This document shows, piece by piece, positions 25,245 through 34,061 of a stretch of 38,988 bases of DNA (position 1 is its first letter; each line of letters begins with the position of its first letter). The position numbers were made by a program, and so were the translations under genes. The notes below the pieces were generated by a model. It did not search any database. It was not told the DNA's origin and was given only the letters and a program-made list of their open reading frames with translations. The stretch comes from Flammeovirga aprica JL-4. GTDB lineage: Bacteria > Bacteroidota > Bacteroidia > Cytophagales > Flammeovirgaceae. The stretch spans positions 1-38,988 of the forward strand of contig NZ_JABANE010000087.1 of NCBI RefSeq assembly GCF_012844305.1, written 5' to 3'.

Positions 25245-26096
25245 TTGGACGTACAATCAGACTATGAGCTACTTTTTTACTTATCTATGAAACCAACTGA
25301 ACAGCAACTCTTGGATTTTCAATCTTTGACGCTAAAAGCCCAGGCTTATATTGACACCATCAAAAATAGTCCAGAGGAGCGGTTAGAATCTCGCAAACAA
25401 TATTACATAAAGTATGGTGAAGCTGACGGAGATCTATACGGCTTTGGCAACTCTGAAATTGATTTTTTGGAATGGGAAGTAGAACGAGGTGTTTTGGCGC
25501 CAGAATATCACGCCCGTTGGTGGTATAATGTCAATTTAAAATTCATCTATTATTCAGTATTGGGTTCTTATGTTTTTGAAGAAGGACTACAATGCGAAGA
25601 CATACCTCAACCAGTAGAAAGATGGGTAGACTACCTTAAAGACCCTTGTTCAAGTAAATGGTATAAAGCCCATAATACAAGTATTATCTACGGATATATC
25701 GAATACAAAGAACTTGCTAAAGAAGAATCTTGGATAGAGCAGTACTTTATCAATGAAGTATTGGACCGTTTGCTGTATGCAGAAGTGATGGTGGAAGGTG
25801 AAACGCAGCTATTTGGTCCTATTGGAAGGTTTTTAGCCAACCCAAGATTTCCAGCTGTAGATATTTTGGTGAAAATAAAAGATTTATACCCGGAAAATTA
25901 TCCTCTGAAATTTAAAGACATGCTCAATGTGTTAGATATCGGATTCGATATAGGTACATTGATTTCTTATGTTTTGGACAAAGTGATTATTAAAAGAAAT
26001 CTGAAAAAGATTTATTCCTACATATCAGAATTATTAGACATTCCTGAACTCGATAGATTTATCGTAGGCAAGAAGGTAAACTATCCCCAAATTTAA
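25245..26096 (+). CDS. Unknown protein paired with the FAD oxidoreductase gene
   Basis: I do not recognise this gene. It encodes up to 283 aa, rich in Trp, Tyr, Glu and Leu, without a signal peptide or clear membrane helix, and mostly helical in look. Conserved-looking segments include HARWWYNVN and GPIGRFLANPRFP. The start is uncertain. TTG 25245 gives the full frame, but it overlaps TACATTGG (25241-25248), which resembles a -7 box; if that is the promoter, ATG 25287 (14 residues shorter) is the start. It ends 4 nt before the FAD oxidoreductase gene, so the products probably act together. Confidence 0.6.
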   Translation: MDVQSDYELLFYLSMKPTEQQLLDFQSLTLKAQAYIDTIKNSPEERLESRKQYYIKYGEADGDLYGFGNSEIDFLEWEVERGVLAPEYHARWWYNVNLKFIYYSVLGSYVFEEGLQCEDIPQPVERWVDYLKDPCSSKWYKAHNTSIIYGYIEYKELAKEESWIEQYFINEVLDRLLYAEVMVEGETQLFGPIGRFLANPRFPAVDILVKIKDLYPENYPLKFKDMLNVLDIGFDIGTLISYVLDKVIIKRNLKKIYSYISELLDIPELDRFIVGKKVNYPQI

Positions 26097-26100
26097 TACT

Positions 26101-28329
26101 ATGACTAAGAAGAAAATTGCAATTTTCGGAGGAGGTATCTCTGGATTAACAACAGCTTGGGAACTATCAAGCATTAAAAACTGGCAAGACCAATATGAGA
26201 TTCATCTTTATCAATCAGGATGGAGATGCGGCGGAAAAGCGACTACAGGATTAGGTGAAGAAGGAAGAGTAGAAGAGAGAGGAATCCACATGTTTCAAGG
26301 ATGGTACGACAATGCTTTCAGAATGGTGCAAGAAGTGTATGAGTACATTGCAGAGCACAACTTAAACCCTGATGGTGCATTCCAGACATGGAGAGACGGT
26401 TTCAACCCCAACCCTGTTACGTCAATGGTAGAACAGGACAAAAATGGCAATTGGATTGACTGGCCTTTTGTATTTCCTGACAATGACAGAATACCAGGAT
26501 CAGGAGAGCCAATGAGTTCTTCAGTGTTGATCAAAGAATTTATTGCTTTAGGTTTAGAGGTTTTAATCGGATCACCATATCAAGAAAATGCATCAGGAAA
26601 AGTAGGTTTCTGGAATGATCTTCTAGCTCACCTTTTTTTCGATCAGCCCATAGCTGAAGAAAAGGTAAAGAAATACTCTGCATTGGAGAAATTGGCGCTT
26701 CGCTTTGCTAAAAAACTAAGTATCAGAGAAGGAAAATATAATCATACCAAACGCTTTAAGACGCTGGAGGAGAAAATTGATGAACTAGAGCGTTTGGATG
26801 ATAGAGTAGATCTTGCTGAAGATTTAATAAAATATTCAGATAGAATTGTTAAGCTTCTGAATACATGGTTCTTCAAATTGCTTTTCAAAGGAAATCACTT
26901 AAGAAGAATTTCAGAGATTGTACAATTGTCATTAGTATGTATTGAAGGTGTTTTCAAGGATGTTTATGATGTGAAAACAGGAAAGTACGAATGGGAGAAT
27001 ATCAACCATTATGACTTCTCTGACTGGTTGAAAATGAATGGTGCCAGTGAGCAGGTGATCAACTCAGCAATTGTAAGATTCTTATATAAGGGAACTTTCG
27101 CCAATAAATACAATGGAGAAAAGGGAACTGTAGCAGCGGATATAGCAGTGCGTATGATGCTGATGATCCCAAGTTACAAAGGAAGCTTTGTCTGGAACCT
27201 AAGAGGTGGAACCGGGGGAACTTTTACAGCCCCACTTTATGTTGCATTAGAAGACAGAGGAGTCAACTTTCATTTCTTCCATCATTTGGATGAGGTGAAA
27301 TATTCTGAAACTGATGAAATAGAGGAAATCATTGTCGGAAAACAGGTGGACCTGAAAGAGGGACTTACCAAGTATCAGCCATTAGTAAAGCAGAAAGGTT
27401 TGTTCCAATGGACCCTTCACCCTGATTTATCTCAGATCAATGAGGAACAGGCGGCAGAAATTAAAGAGAAAGATATTGATATAGAATCTCATTGGTCGGG
27501 CTGGGAAAATGTGGAGTCGCTTGAACTTAAAAAGGGAAGAGACTTTGATGTGGCTGTATTGGCTACTTCAATTAAACCTTTGGAGTACATCTGCTCTGAG
27601 ATTATGGCAAAGAAACCAAAATGGAAAAATATGGTGGAGAAGGTGAAAGCCACTGCCACACTCAATGTTCAATTCTGGTTGAATGAAGATATCGAAGGCC
27701 TTGGGATGGATCTTGGAGAATGGGGAATGAAAGAAGGTTCTTATGCCAATACTGTCATTTACGAAGACCCATTGTATTCATGGACATCGATGACTTACAT
27801 TGCTCCTTATGAAAACTGGAAACCGGAGTCAGAAGCCAAGCAAATCAGTTACTGGTGCGGTACTTGGCCTACGAATTATCCTGAACCGCCAAGAAGCAAT
27901 ACCAATTACCCGAAAGATCAGATTACACTCCTGAAAAAGGTGTCTGAAGACTGGATGGATAAGCACATGGGATGGTTCTGGCCAAAGGCGAGAAAAAATA
28001 ATAAATTTGATTATTCATTGTTATGTGATAAAAATATGGATGCAGATCCGATGGAGAAATTCAACAATCAGTGTTTTGTGACCAACATGGATCCATCGAT
28101 GCATTATGTGCTGGCACAGCCTGGCACCAACAAGTACAGATTAAAAACGGATGAAACCGAATATAAAAATCTCTATTTTACAGGAGATTGGATCAATTTT
28201 GGATTGAATGTAGGCTACATGGAAGGAACAGTTATCTCCGGTATACAAGCGGCAGATAAAATACTAACAAATAGTTTACAGAAATCCATTGAAAGACAAC
28301 ACGCTCTCTTAGGAGTAATTGAAGAATAA
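26101..28329 (+). CDS. Phytoene-desaturase-like FAD/NAD(P)-binding oxidoreductase
   Basis: The 742-aa protein begins with an FAD-binding Rossmann motif (IAIFGGGISGLTTAWEL, about 6-22). A GGKA segment near 45 and the EERGIHMFQGWYDNAFRM block follow, and a C-terminal FAD-closing region reads NLYFTGDWINFGLNVGYMEG. These are hallmarks of the amine oxidase/carotenoid desaturase superfamily. It is longer than typical CrtI proteins (about 500 aa) because of a central insertion around 165-300. No other carotenoid genes are nearby, so the substrate is not assigned. It is tightly coupled with the unknown upstream gene (4 nt), and the phosphatase gene follows after 40 nt. Confidence 0.82.
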   Translation: MTKKKIAIFGGGISGLTTAWELSSIKNWQDQYEIHLYQSGWRCGGKATTGLGEEGRVEERGIHMFQGWYDNAFRMVQEVYEYIAEHNLNPDGAFQTWRDGFNPNPVTSMVEQDKNGNWIDWPFVFPDNDRIPGSGEPMSSSVLIKEFIALGLEVLIGSPYQENASGKVGFWNDLLAHLFFDQPIAEEKVKKYSALEKLALRFAKKLSIREGKYNHTKRFKTLEEKIDELERLDDRVDLAEDLIKYSDRIVKLLNTWFFKLLFKGNHLRRISEIVQLSLVCIEGVFKDVYDVKTGKYEWENINHYDFSDWLKMNGASEQVINSAIVRFLYKGTFANKYNGEKGTVAADIAVRMMLMIPSYKGSFVWNLRGGTGGTFTAPLYVALEDRGVNFHFFHHLDEVKYSETDEIEEIIVGKQVDLKEGLTKYQPLVKQKGLFQWTLHPDLSQINEEQAAEIKEKDIDIESHWSGWENVESLELKKGRDFDVAVLATSIKPLEYICSEIMAKKPKWKNMVEKVKATATLNVQFWLNEDIEGLGMDLGEWGMKEGSYANTVIYEDPLYSWTSMTYIAPYENWKPESEAKQISYWCGTWPTNYPEPPRSNTNYPKDQITLLKKVSEDWMDKHMGWFWPKARKNNKFDYSLLCDKNMDADPMEKFNNQCFVTNMDPSMHYVLAQPGTNKYRLKTDETEYKNLYFTGDWINFGLNVGYMEGTVISGIQAADKILTNSLQKSIERQHALLGVIEE

Positions 28330-28369
28330 GTACACTTGCTTATATACACTCAATTTTTTTATACTTTTT

Positions 28370-30499
28370 ATGTTTTTACCAACAAGATTTACCTGCCTGT
28401 TACTTATATTTTTAACCCTGAGTGGATTTTCTACTTATGCAGAAAGCCCTACTTTTGAAAATATTGGTACCAAAGTGATGATCCTTGAAGATCCATCTCA
28501 TTCAATGACAGAGATGGATGTAATTTCAGGGAACAAAGACCATCTATTCAAATTTTATAATCAGGAAATCCCAAATTTCCAGTCCACTAAGTCTATTTAC
28601 TGGGTGAAGTTTGAAACTGAAGTTTTGGACCCTGAGCATAATTACATTGAAGTAGGTAGTGCATTTTTAGACACACTTCATTTTTATGAGGTGAGTAAAA
28701 ATGGCTTGTTGCTCAAAACGGTAAAAACAGGTGATGCTTACCCTTTCAATTCAAGGGAAATAGATATGGGCAATTTTGTATTCCGACTAACGGAACCACA
28801 GCAGTCCAGTGTTTATTTAAAAGTATCCGCATTACAGCCTTTATTCTTTCCATTAAGAGCAGGAACAATTACTGATTTCATCGCTTTCGAGCATGATTTC
28901 GATTTTTACCAAGGTATTTACTTTGGGTTCATGCTCTTAATGTTCTTCTATAACTTTTTTGTATGGTATTCAACACGAGATAATATCTATCTAGTATATG
29001 TCTGCTATGTATTGAGTATCACAGTCTTTATGGCTGCAGTATTTGGTTATATGTTTGAATACTTATGGCCTAGCACACCAATTATCAATGAATTTGTGGT
29101 AATCAGTTCAGCTTTCACTCAAATTACGGCAGTGATATTTACCAGAAAATTTATTCAAGGAGATACATTACCGCCAATCATCAAAAAAGGCTTTACACTT
29201 TATATCATCTGGGGCTTTGTGATTATTGCAAGCATCATTTTAGATTTCAAAGTGGAGGCGTTGATGATGTCTCAAGTGGGACTTCTAACATTAGGTTTCT
29301 TGTTATTGGTGGCAAGTTTGATTTCTTACAGAAGAGGTTACAGACCTGCTAAATATTATCTGATTGCTTGGGGAGCCTTGAATGCAGGATTCATTGCAGC
29401 GATTTTGGAAAGTGTCAATGTATTAGAAGTAAGCATGTATTTAAACCCGATGCAGATTGGATCAGGAATAGAAGTATTGTTCCTTTCATTTGCCTTGGGC
29501 GATAAATTGAAAACGCTGAAAGAGGAAAAAGAGAGAGCACAGCTGGATGTGATGGACGCTTTGCAGAAAAACGAGACGCTGATTAAGGAGCAGAATGTGA
29601 TGCTGGAAGATCGAGTGAACCAAAGAACACACGAACTTTCTGAAGCAAACTCAGAACTTACAGCATTGACGGAAGAACTGTCGACAACACTTGAAACGGT
29701 GAAAATGCAGTCAAACATCATTGAGAAAGCTCATGAAAATACAAAGGCAAGTATCAATTATGCAAAGAGAATACAGGATGCAATGTTGCCTAATACAGGT
29801 CAGTTGAAAAAAGTATTGAAAGACTTATTCATATTCTATAAACCAAGAGATATTGTAAGTGGAGATTTTTATTGGTCTCATGAAGAAGACGATATATTGT
29901 ATCTGGCCGCTTGTGATTGTACAGGTCACGGTGTTCCGGGAGGTTTCTTAAGTATGTTGGGCAATGAAGTATTGACAGAAATTGTGAGTTTGGAAGGTAT
30001 TAGTGATCCGAAGGATATATTATTGGAAGCGGATAAAAAGGTTTCTGAAATTTTGAAGCAGAAGATGAATGCCAATATGGACGGTATGGATGTTTCATTG
30101 GTGAGAATTGACAAGAAGAAAGGAGAGCTTACATTTGCTGGTGCTAAAAATCCATTGGTATATGTAAAAGATGGAGAAGTGGTAAAAGTAAAAGGTGATA
30201 CTTTCTCAATTGGAGGAAACTATAAGCGTACTACACCACAGTTCACTTCTCATACTATTCCTACCGCCGATACTAAGTTCTATTTATTCTCTGATGGTTA
30301 CCAAGATCAAACAGGAGGAGAAGAGAACAAAAAGTTTATGGTGAGAAAGTTCAGAGAGTTGCTCAGAGATACTTCCTTGGGAGCAACAATGGAAGATCAA
30401 AAATCGAGAATCACGACAACTTTAGATCGATGGATGAGTCAGGAAGATCATTTTACAGCACAAGTAGATGACATTCTTGTAGTCGGATTTGAAGTTTAA
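28370..30499 (+). CDS. 7TMR-DISM membrane protein with SpoIIE/PP2C phosphatase domain
   Basis: The protein of about 709 aa starts at ATG 28370; an upstream TTG at 28319 would overlap the previous gene and precede the signal peptide. Domains in order are a signal peptide (1-24), a periplasmic 7TMR-DISMED2 sensory domain (about 30-165), seven membrane helices (about 180-385), a coiled-coil linker (about 390-465) and a cytoplasmic SpoIIE-type Ser phosphatase (about 480-708). The phosphatase metal-binding DFYW, CDCTGHGVPGG and SDGYQDQ motifs are intact. Such proteins dephosphorylate anti-anti-sigma partners after an external signal. No anti-sigma or STAS gene is adjacent, so the target is unknown. 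Confidence 0.9.
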   Translation: MFLPTRFTCLLLIFLTLSGFSTYAESPTFENIGTKVMILEDPSHSMTEMDVISGNKDHLFKFYNQEIPNFQSTKSIYWVKFETEVLDPEHNYIEVGSAFLDTLHFYEVSKNGLLLKTVKTGDAYPFNSREIDMGNFVFRLTEPQQSSVYLKVSALQPLFFPLRAGTITDFIAFEHDFDFYQGIYFGFMLLMFFYNFFVWYSTRDNIYLVYVCYVLSITVFMAAVFGYMFEYLWPSTPIINEFVVISSAFTQITAVIFTRKFIQGDTLPPIIKKGFTLYIIWGFVIIASIILDFKVEALMMSQVGLLTLGFLLLVASLISYRRGYRPAKYYLIAWGALNAGFIAAILESVNVLEVSMYLNPMQIGSGIEVLFLSFALGDKLKTLKEEKERAQLDVMDALQKNETLIKEQNVMLEDRVNQRTHELSEANSELTALTEELSTTLETVKMQSNIIEKAHENTKASINYAKRIQDAMLPNTGQLKKVLKDLFIFYKPRDIVSGDFYWSHEEDDILYLAACDCTGHGVPGGFLSMLGNEVLTEIVSLEGISDPKDILLEADKKVSEILKQKMNANMDGMDVSLVRIDKKKGELTFAGAKNPLVYVKDGEVVKVKGDTFSIGGNYKRTTPQFTSHTIPTADTKFYLFSDGYQDQTGGEENKKFMVRKFRELLRDTSLGATMEDQKSRITTTLDRWMSQEDHFTAQVDDILVVGFEV

Positions 30500-30525
30500 A
30501 AATAACGTTAACATTCGTTAAATGC

Positions 30526-30564
30526 AATCCTCATAAAGTAATGATACTTTATGAGGATTTTTTT
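30526..30564 (+). terminator. Intrinsic terminator after the phosphatase gene
   Basis: AATCCTCATAAAGTA pairs with TACTTTATGAGGATT (15 bp) across ATGA, followed by a T tract. Confidence 0.93.
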
Positions 30565-30595
30565 ATGGAAAAATGATTTTTGTATTAAATAAATA

Positions 30596-30624
30596 TTGAA
30601 ATGCATTATTTAATAGTAATTTTG
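30596..30624 (+). promoter_or_regulatory. Promoter of the NhaD gene
   Basis: TTG at 30596-30598 and TAATTTTG at 30617-30624 (TAnnTTTG) are 18 nt apart, about 93 nt upstream of the start. This fits the Bacteroidota -33/-7 pattern. Confidence 0.6.
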
Positions 30625-30716
30625 CAACGATAAGAGTTTTTTATTACAAAACTATCTCAATCTGAAAACTTCAACTAATTTCACTATCGCTTTCATTTTA
30701 ATCTAAACACCTTCTA

Positions 30717-32108
30717 ATGATGATGTACTATTTAATGATCGAAATATTTATTTTCGGTTATCTATTGATTGTGTTGGAACACAATACTCATATCAATAAA
30801 GCTGCAACAGCTTTGATAATGGGAGCAGGACTGTGGGCCCTCTATGCCATAGGCGCTCCAGAAATTTTAGAACTCGGTTTCAGTGAATCCTGGAAGGAAT
30901 GGTTAGCAAACCATAACAATGATGGTTCGGAGGAATCAATCGTCCATTTTTTAGTTCATCATGAATTAACTGAACACCTTTCTGAGATTGCATCAATTGT
31001 CTTCTTCTTAATGGGAGCAATGACTATTGTAGAGGTAATTGATGAGTATCAGGGATTTAGAGTCATTACCAACAAGATTAAGGTCACAAACAAGCCAAAG
31101 CTTTTGGCCATTATGTCGTTTCTGACTTTCTTTTTATCTGCAGCGTTAGACAACCTCACAACTACGATTGTAATTGTAGCGGTGCTGAACAAATTGATCA
31201 AAGATGACGAAACTCGATGGTATTTTGCCAGTATGGTAGTCATCGCGGCCAATGCCGGTGGTGCATGGTCACCGATTGGTGACGTTACGACTATTATGCT
31301 CTGGATTGGTGGACAAATCACTGCCTTAAGGATTATAGAGGAGATCTTCCTGCCTTCATTAGTAGCCATGTTATTACCGTTGGGTGTTCTTTGTCTGAAA
31401 CTCAAAGGGGACATTGATCCGCCTGAATTGGAGGAAGACGAACACAAAGCCTTTATTCCATTGCGTGACCGTTTGATTGTATTGATCATGGGTATTATAG
31501 CCTTATTGGCTGTGCCAGTCATCAAATCTTATACTCACTTACCTCCATTTATTGGTATGTTGTTAGGTTTGGGCTCCATGTGGTTCTTAACGGATTTCAA
31601 ACTTCACTCTAAAACTCTGGAAGATAAACGACGTTTGAACGTGGGCAGAATCCTTACTAAAATTGATATGCCGACGGTACTTTTCTTGATGGGTATTCTA
31701 TTGGCTGTTGGAGCACTAAGTTCGGCAGGTCATCTTAATGTAATGGCTGGCTTTATGCAAGAGCATTTTACAGATATTTATTTCCAGAATACTTTGATTG
31801 GTGTCCTGTCAGCAGTTGTTGATAACGTACCAATTGTTGCTGCATTTATGGGAATGTATCCTATCGCCGAAGCTGGTGCTACGGGCGAAATGGCCAACTT
31901 TGTAGTCGATGGAAAATTCTGGGAAATGCTGGCTTATGCATCAGGTACGGGAGGTAGTATTTTGATCATCGGGTCAGCATCAGGTGTAGCCGCAATGGGT
32001 ATGGAAAGAATCAGCTTTTTGTGGTACTTGAGAAAAATCGGTTGGATAGCCGCAATTGGTTATTTGGGTGGTATTTCACTTTTCTACCTTGAAATGATGT
32101 TTATGTAA
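30717..32108 (+). CDS. nhaD: NhaD-type sodium:proton antiporter
   Basis: The 463-aa protein has about 12-13 membrane helices and the NhaD-family motifs AALDNLTTTIV (near 141) and SAVVDNVPIVAAFMG (near 365), with conserved Asp/Asn residues that bind Na+ in the ion transporter superfamily. It exchanges cytoplasmic Na+ or Li+ for protons, which fits a marine or saline habitat. Three consecutive ATG codons begin the frame and the first is taken. A terminator at 32171-32216 closes the single-gene unit. Confidence 0.92.
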   Translation: MMMYYLMIEIFIFGYLLIVLEHNTHINKAATALIMGAGLWALYAIGAPEILELGFSESWKEWLANHNNDGSEESIVHFLVHHELTEHLSEIASIVFFLMGAMTIVEVIDEYQGFRVITNKIKVTNKPKLLAIMSFLTFFLSAALDNLTTTIVIVAVLNKLIKDDETRWYFASMVVIAANAGGAWSPIGDVTTIMLWIGGQITALRIIEEIFLPSLVAMLLPLGVLCLKLKGDIDPPELEEDEHKAFIPLRDRLIVLIMGIIALLAVPVIKSYTHLPPFIGMLLGLGSMWFLTDFKLHSKTLEDKRRLNVGRILTKIDMPTVLFLMGILLAVGALSSAGHLNVMAGFMQEHFTDIYFQNTLIGVLSAVVDNVPIVAAFMGMYPIAEAGATGEMANFVVDGKFWEMLAYASGTGGSILIIGSASGVAAMGMERISFLWYLRKIGWIAAIGYLGGISLFYLEMMFM

Positions 32109-32170
32109 AATTATTCAGAGTATGTTGAAAACTTAAAGAAAGATTTTTAACGCTTATTCTTGAAAAAATA

Positions 32171-32216
32171 AAAAAAGAAAGTTATCAACATGTGGTGTTG
32201 GTAACTTTCTTTTTTT
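32171..32216 (+). terminator. Intrinsic terminator after nhaD
   Basis: AAGAAAGTTATCAACA pairs with TGTTGGTAACTTTCTT (one G-U), followed by a T run. Confidence 0.92.
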
Positions 32217-32310
32217 ACGTTTTATCTAAAATCTTCAAGTACTAATTCACATAATTTACTAATATTGTAGTAATAACTTTAAAACCGATTTATTCACAAT
32301 CCGAAAAACT

Positions 32311-32925
32311 ATGTATAGACTGTTGATAATATCATTTTTTACCTTGGTTTCAATTAGTTGTGATCATGCCAAAACCAACAAGCAAACCAAAAATGTTGAT
32401 AACTCTTCAATAGACGCAATTCCTGAAATTGTGCATCATAATATTGAAACTAAAAGTGGAATGTTATTCACATTGACGGAGGAAAAGATATCCCAAAGTG
32501 TTAGTAACATCACAATTCAAGGCATGAATTTTCCTAATTCTAATGAAATACTCACATTTGAGGGAGTAGACCCAATTGAGCAGTTTTATGTGATTGATTT
32601 AAATAGAGATGGCTTCGAGGAGTTCTATATTGCAGTGAGAACAGCCGGTTCCGGAGGTTATATCAGGCTATTGGGAATTGCTTCATTCAATGATGAAAGC
32701 TATGGCAAAATTTATATACAATCTATTACTGACAACGACGACTTGGCGGTGGGATATATGGGGCATGATGAAATTGATTTCACATCAAGCGGTATCCAAA
32801 GATCTTATCCTCTTTACGGAGATGATGACACCAATGCTCATCCAACGGGCGGTATGCGAAAAGTAAATTATGAATTAATTACTGGTGAGGCAGGGTACAT
32901 TTTAAACCCTTATTTGACAGAGTAA
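32311..32925 (+). CDS. PliI-like lipoprotein (putative I-type lysozyme inhibitor)
   Basis: The 204-aa lipoprotein (lipobox SISC, Cys17) resembles the periplasmic inhibitors of invertebrate-type lysozyme (PliI). The best match is a DLNRDGFEEFYIAVRTAGSGGY block, near-identical in pattern to the DLDGDG...RSAGSGGY segment of PliI. The exposed SGGY is the part that enters the lysozyme active site in known inhibitors. A PliI role would protect peptidoglycan against lysozymes of invertebrate hosts or predators. The N-terminal half is more diverged. The match is recalled from family knowledge, not computed. Confidence 0.6.
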   Translation: MYRLLIISFFTLVSISCDHAKTNKQTKNVDNSSIDAIPEIVHHNIETKSGMLFTLTEEKISQSVSNITIQGMNFPNSNEILTFEGVDPIEQFYVIDLNRDGFEEFYIAVRTAGSGGYIRLLGIASFNDESYGKIYIQSITDNDDLAVGYMGHDEIDFTSSGIQRSYPLYGDDDTNAHPTGGMRKVNYELITGEAGYILNPYLTE

Positions 32926-33036
32926 TTCATTGCCACATTATTTTCCAATTTTTCTTAATATACTTCAAGCAATCTATTATAAAATTGGTTTCTCCATAAG
33001 CACACTATAAGTTTACATGCAAACAAATTAACAAAT

Positions 33037-33810
33037 ATGAGAAACCTAATAAATTTTGTTCTTTTCGCCCTTCTGACTGTATTTACTTTCGCTTGCCAGG
33101 AAAAAGCAGAAGGCCCGGTATTAAATCAAGAAATATCAGTAGACTATTTCAACGGAATCGAAGTCAGTGTAGTTGGTCATGTGATTGTAGAACACGGCAC
33201 TGAACAGAAAGTGACTGTGACATCACAACAAAACGTAATCAATGCATTGTCATTAGAAGTAGTTGGTGGTAAATGGAAAATCAAATTGAATAGAAATATT
33301 GTTGATTATGATTTTACCCTTCATATCACTACTCCTGAAATTGAAAAAGTAGATGTGTCTGGATCAGCAAATGTAACAGTAATTAGACCGCATTCACCAA
33401 AAGGAATATTTGAAAGTAATATTACAGGAAGTGGCAATGTAGAGGTTGCTGAAATGAATGGTATCTATACGCAAGTAAGTGTGAACGTTTCTGGAAGCGG
33501 AACTGCTACAATTGATGATATTGTAGTAAGAAACCTTTATGCAAATGTATCTGGCTCAGGTAAAGTAATGCTGTCAGGCATGTCCTCAAATTTTACGGCT
33601 AGAGTATCAGGATCTGGGAGTATTTCAGATTTTGATTTAGTATCATCAGATGTAGATGCGGACTGTTCTGGAGCAGGATCAATCTCATTTACTTGCATTG
33701 AGAAATTGAAGGCAAGAGTTTCTGGTAGTGGCAATATTTTCTATAAAGGAAACCCTGTAGATATTGACACTGCAGTAGAAGGATCTGGAAAAATTGAGAA
33801 AGTGAACTAA
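33037..33810 (+). CDS. DUF2807 lipoprotein (GIN-domain, adhesin-head-like)
   Basis: The 257-aa protein has a lipoprotein signal (TFAC, Cys20) and then a right-handed beta-helix of DUF2807 type. The start VDYFNGIEVSVVGHVIVEHG is the usual first strand pair. A ladder of about ten repeats centred on VSGSG/ISGSG-type turns at roughly 18-20-residue spacing follows. This common Bacteroidota domain is called a putative auto-transporter adhesin head; its function is not proven. A terminator at 33853-33888 closes the unit. A TAAGTTTA promoter-like box lies about 40 nt upstream. Confidence 0.85.
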   Translation: MRNLINFVLFALLTVFTFACQEKAEGPVLNQEISVDYFNGIEVSVVGHVIVEHGTEQKVTVTSQQNVINALSLEVVGGKWKIKLNRNIVDYDFTLHITTPEIEKVDVSGSANVTVIRPHSPKGIFESNITGSGNVEVAEMNGIYTQVSVNVSGSGTATIDDIVVRNLYANVSGSGKVMLSGMSSNFTARVSGSGSISDFDLVSSDVDADCSGAGSISFTCIEKLKARVSGSGNIFYKGNPVDIDTAVEGSGKIEKVN

Positions 33811-33852
33811 TGACAATATAATTTCCTTTAGTTATTTCAGATGATCTTTATG

Positions 33853-33888
33853 TAAACCACCATCTATAATTTTATTGATGGTGGTTTA
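33853..33888. terminator. Terminator after the DUF2807 lipoprotein
   Basis: TAAACCACCATC pairs with GATGGTGGTTTA (12 bp), with an A/T-rich tail. Confidence 0.85.
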
Positions 33889-33931
33889 TATTTTATAAAG
33901 TGAACGTCCCAAAAACTACCTCCTGAACACC

Positions 33932-34003
33932 TTAGGTAAATTACCTAAACTTTTCGAATAGGTTTTCTGCTCACCTATAGGGAGTAACAATCATGCACCT
34001 TTG
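33932..34003 (+). promoter_or_regulatory. Operator-promoter A (sulfatase gene)
   Basis: The palindrome TTAGGTAAATTACCTAA (33932-33948) is followed by TAGGT at 33959-33963, so ACCTAA and TAGGT are 10 nt apart. Exactly 36 nt later comes TTTGTAAT at 34000, the -7 region. The same spacing occurs at three more promoters downstream. The operator sits just upstream of the expected -33 box, as for an activator. It controls the sulfatase gene starting at 34062. Confidence 0.75.
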
Positions 34004-34061
34004 TAATGTGATCAATGATCATAAAACAATTTTTAAAAGTTCTCTCTAAAATAGAAAACGC

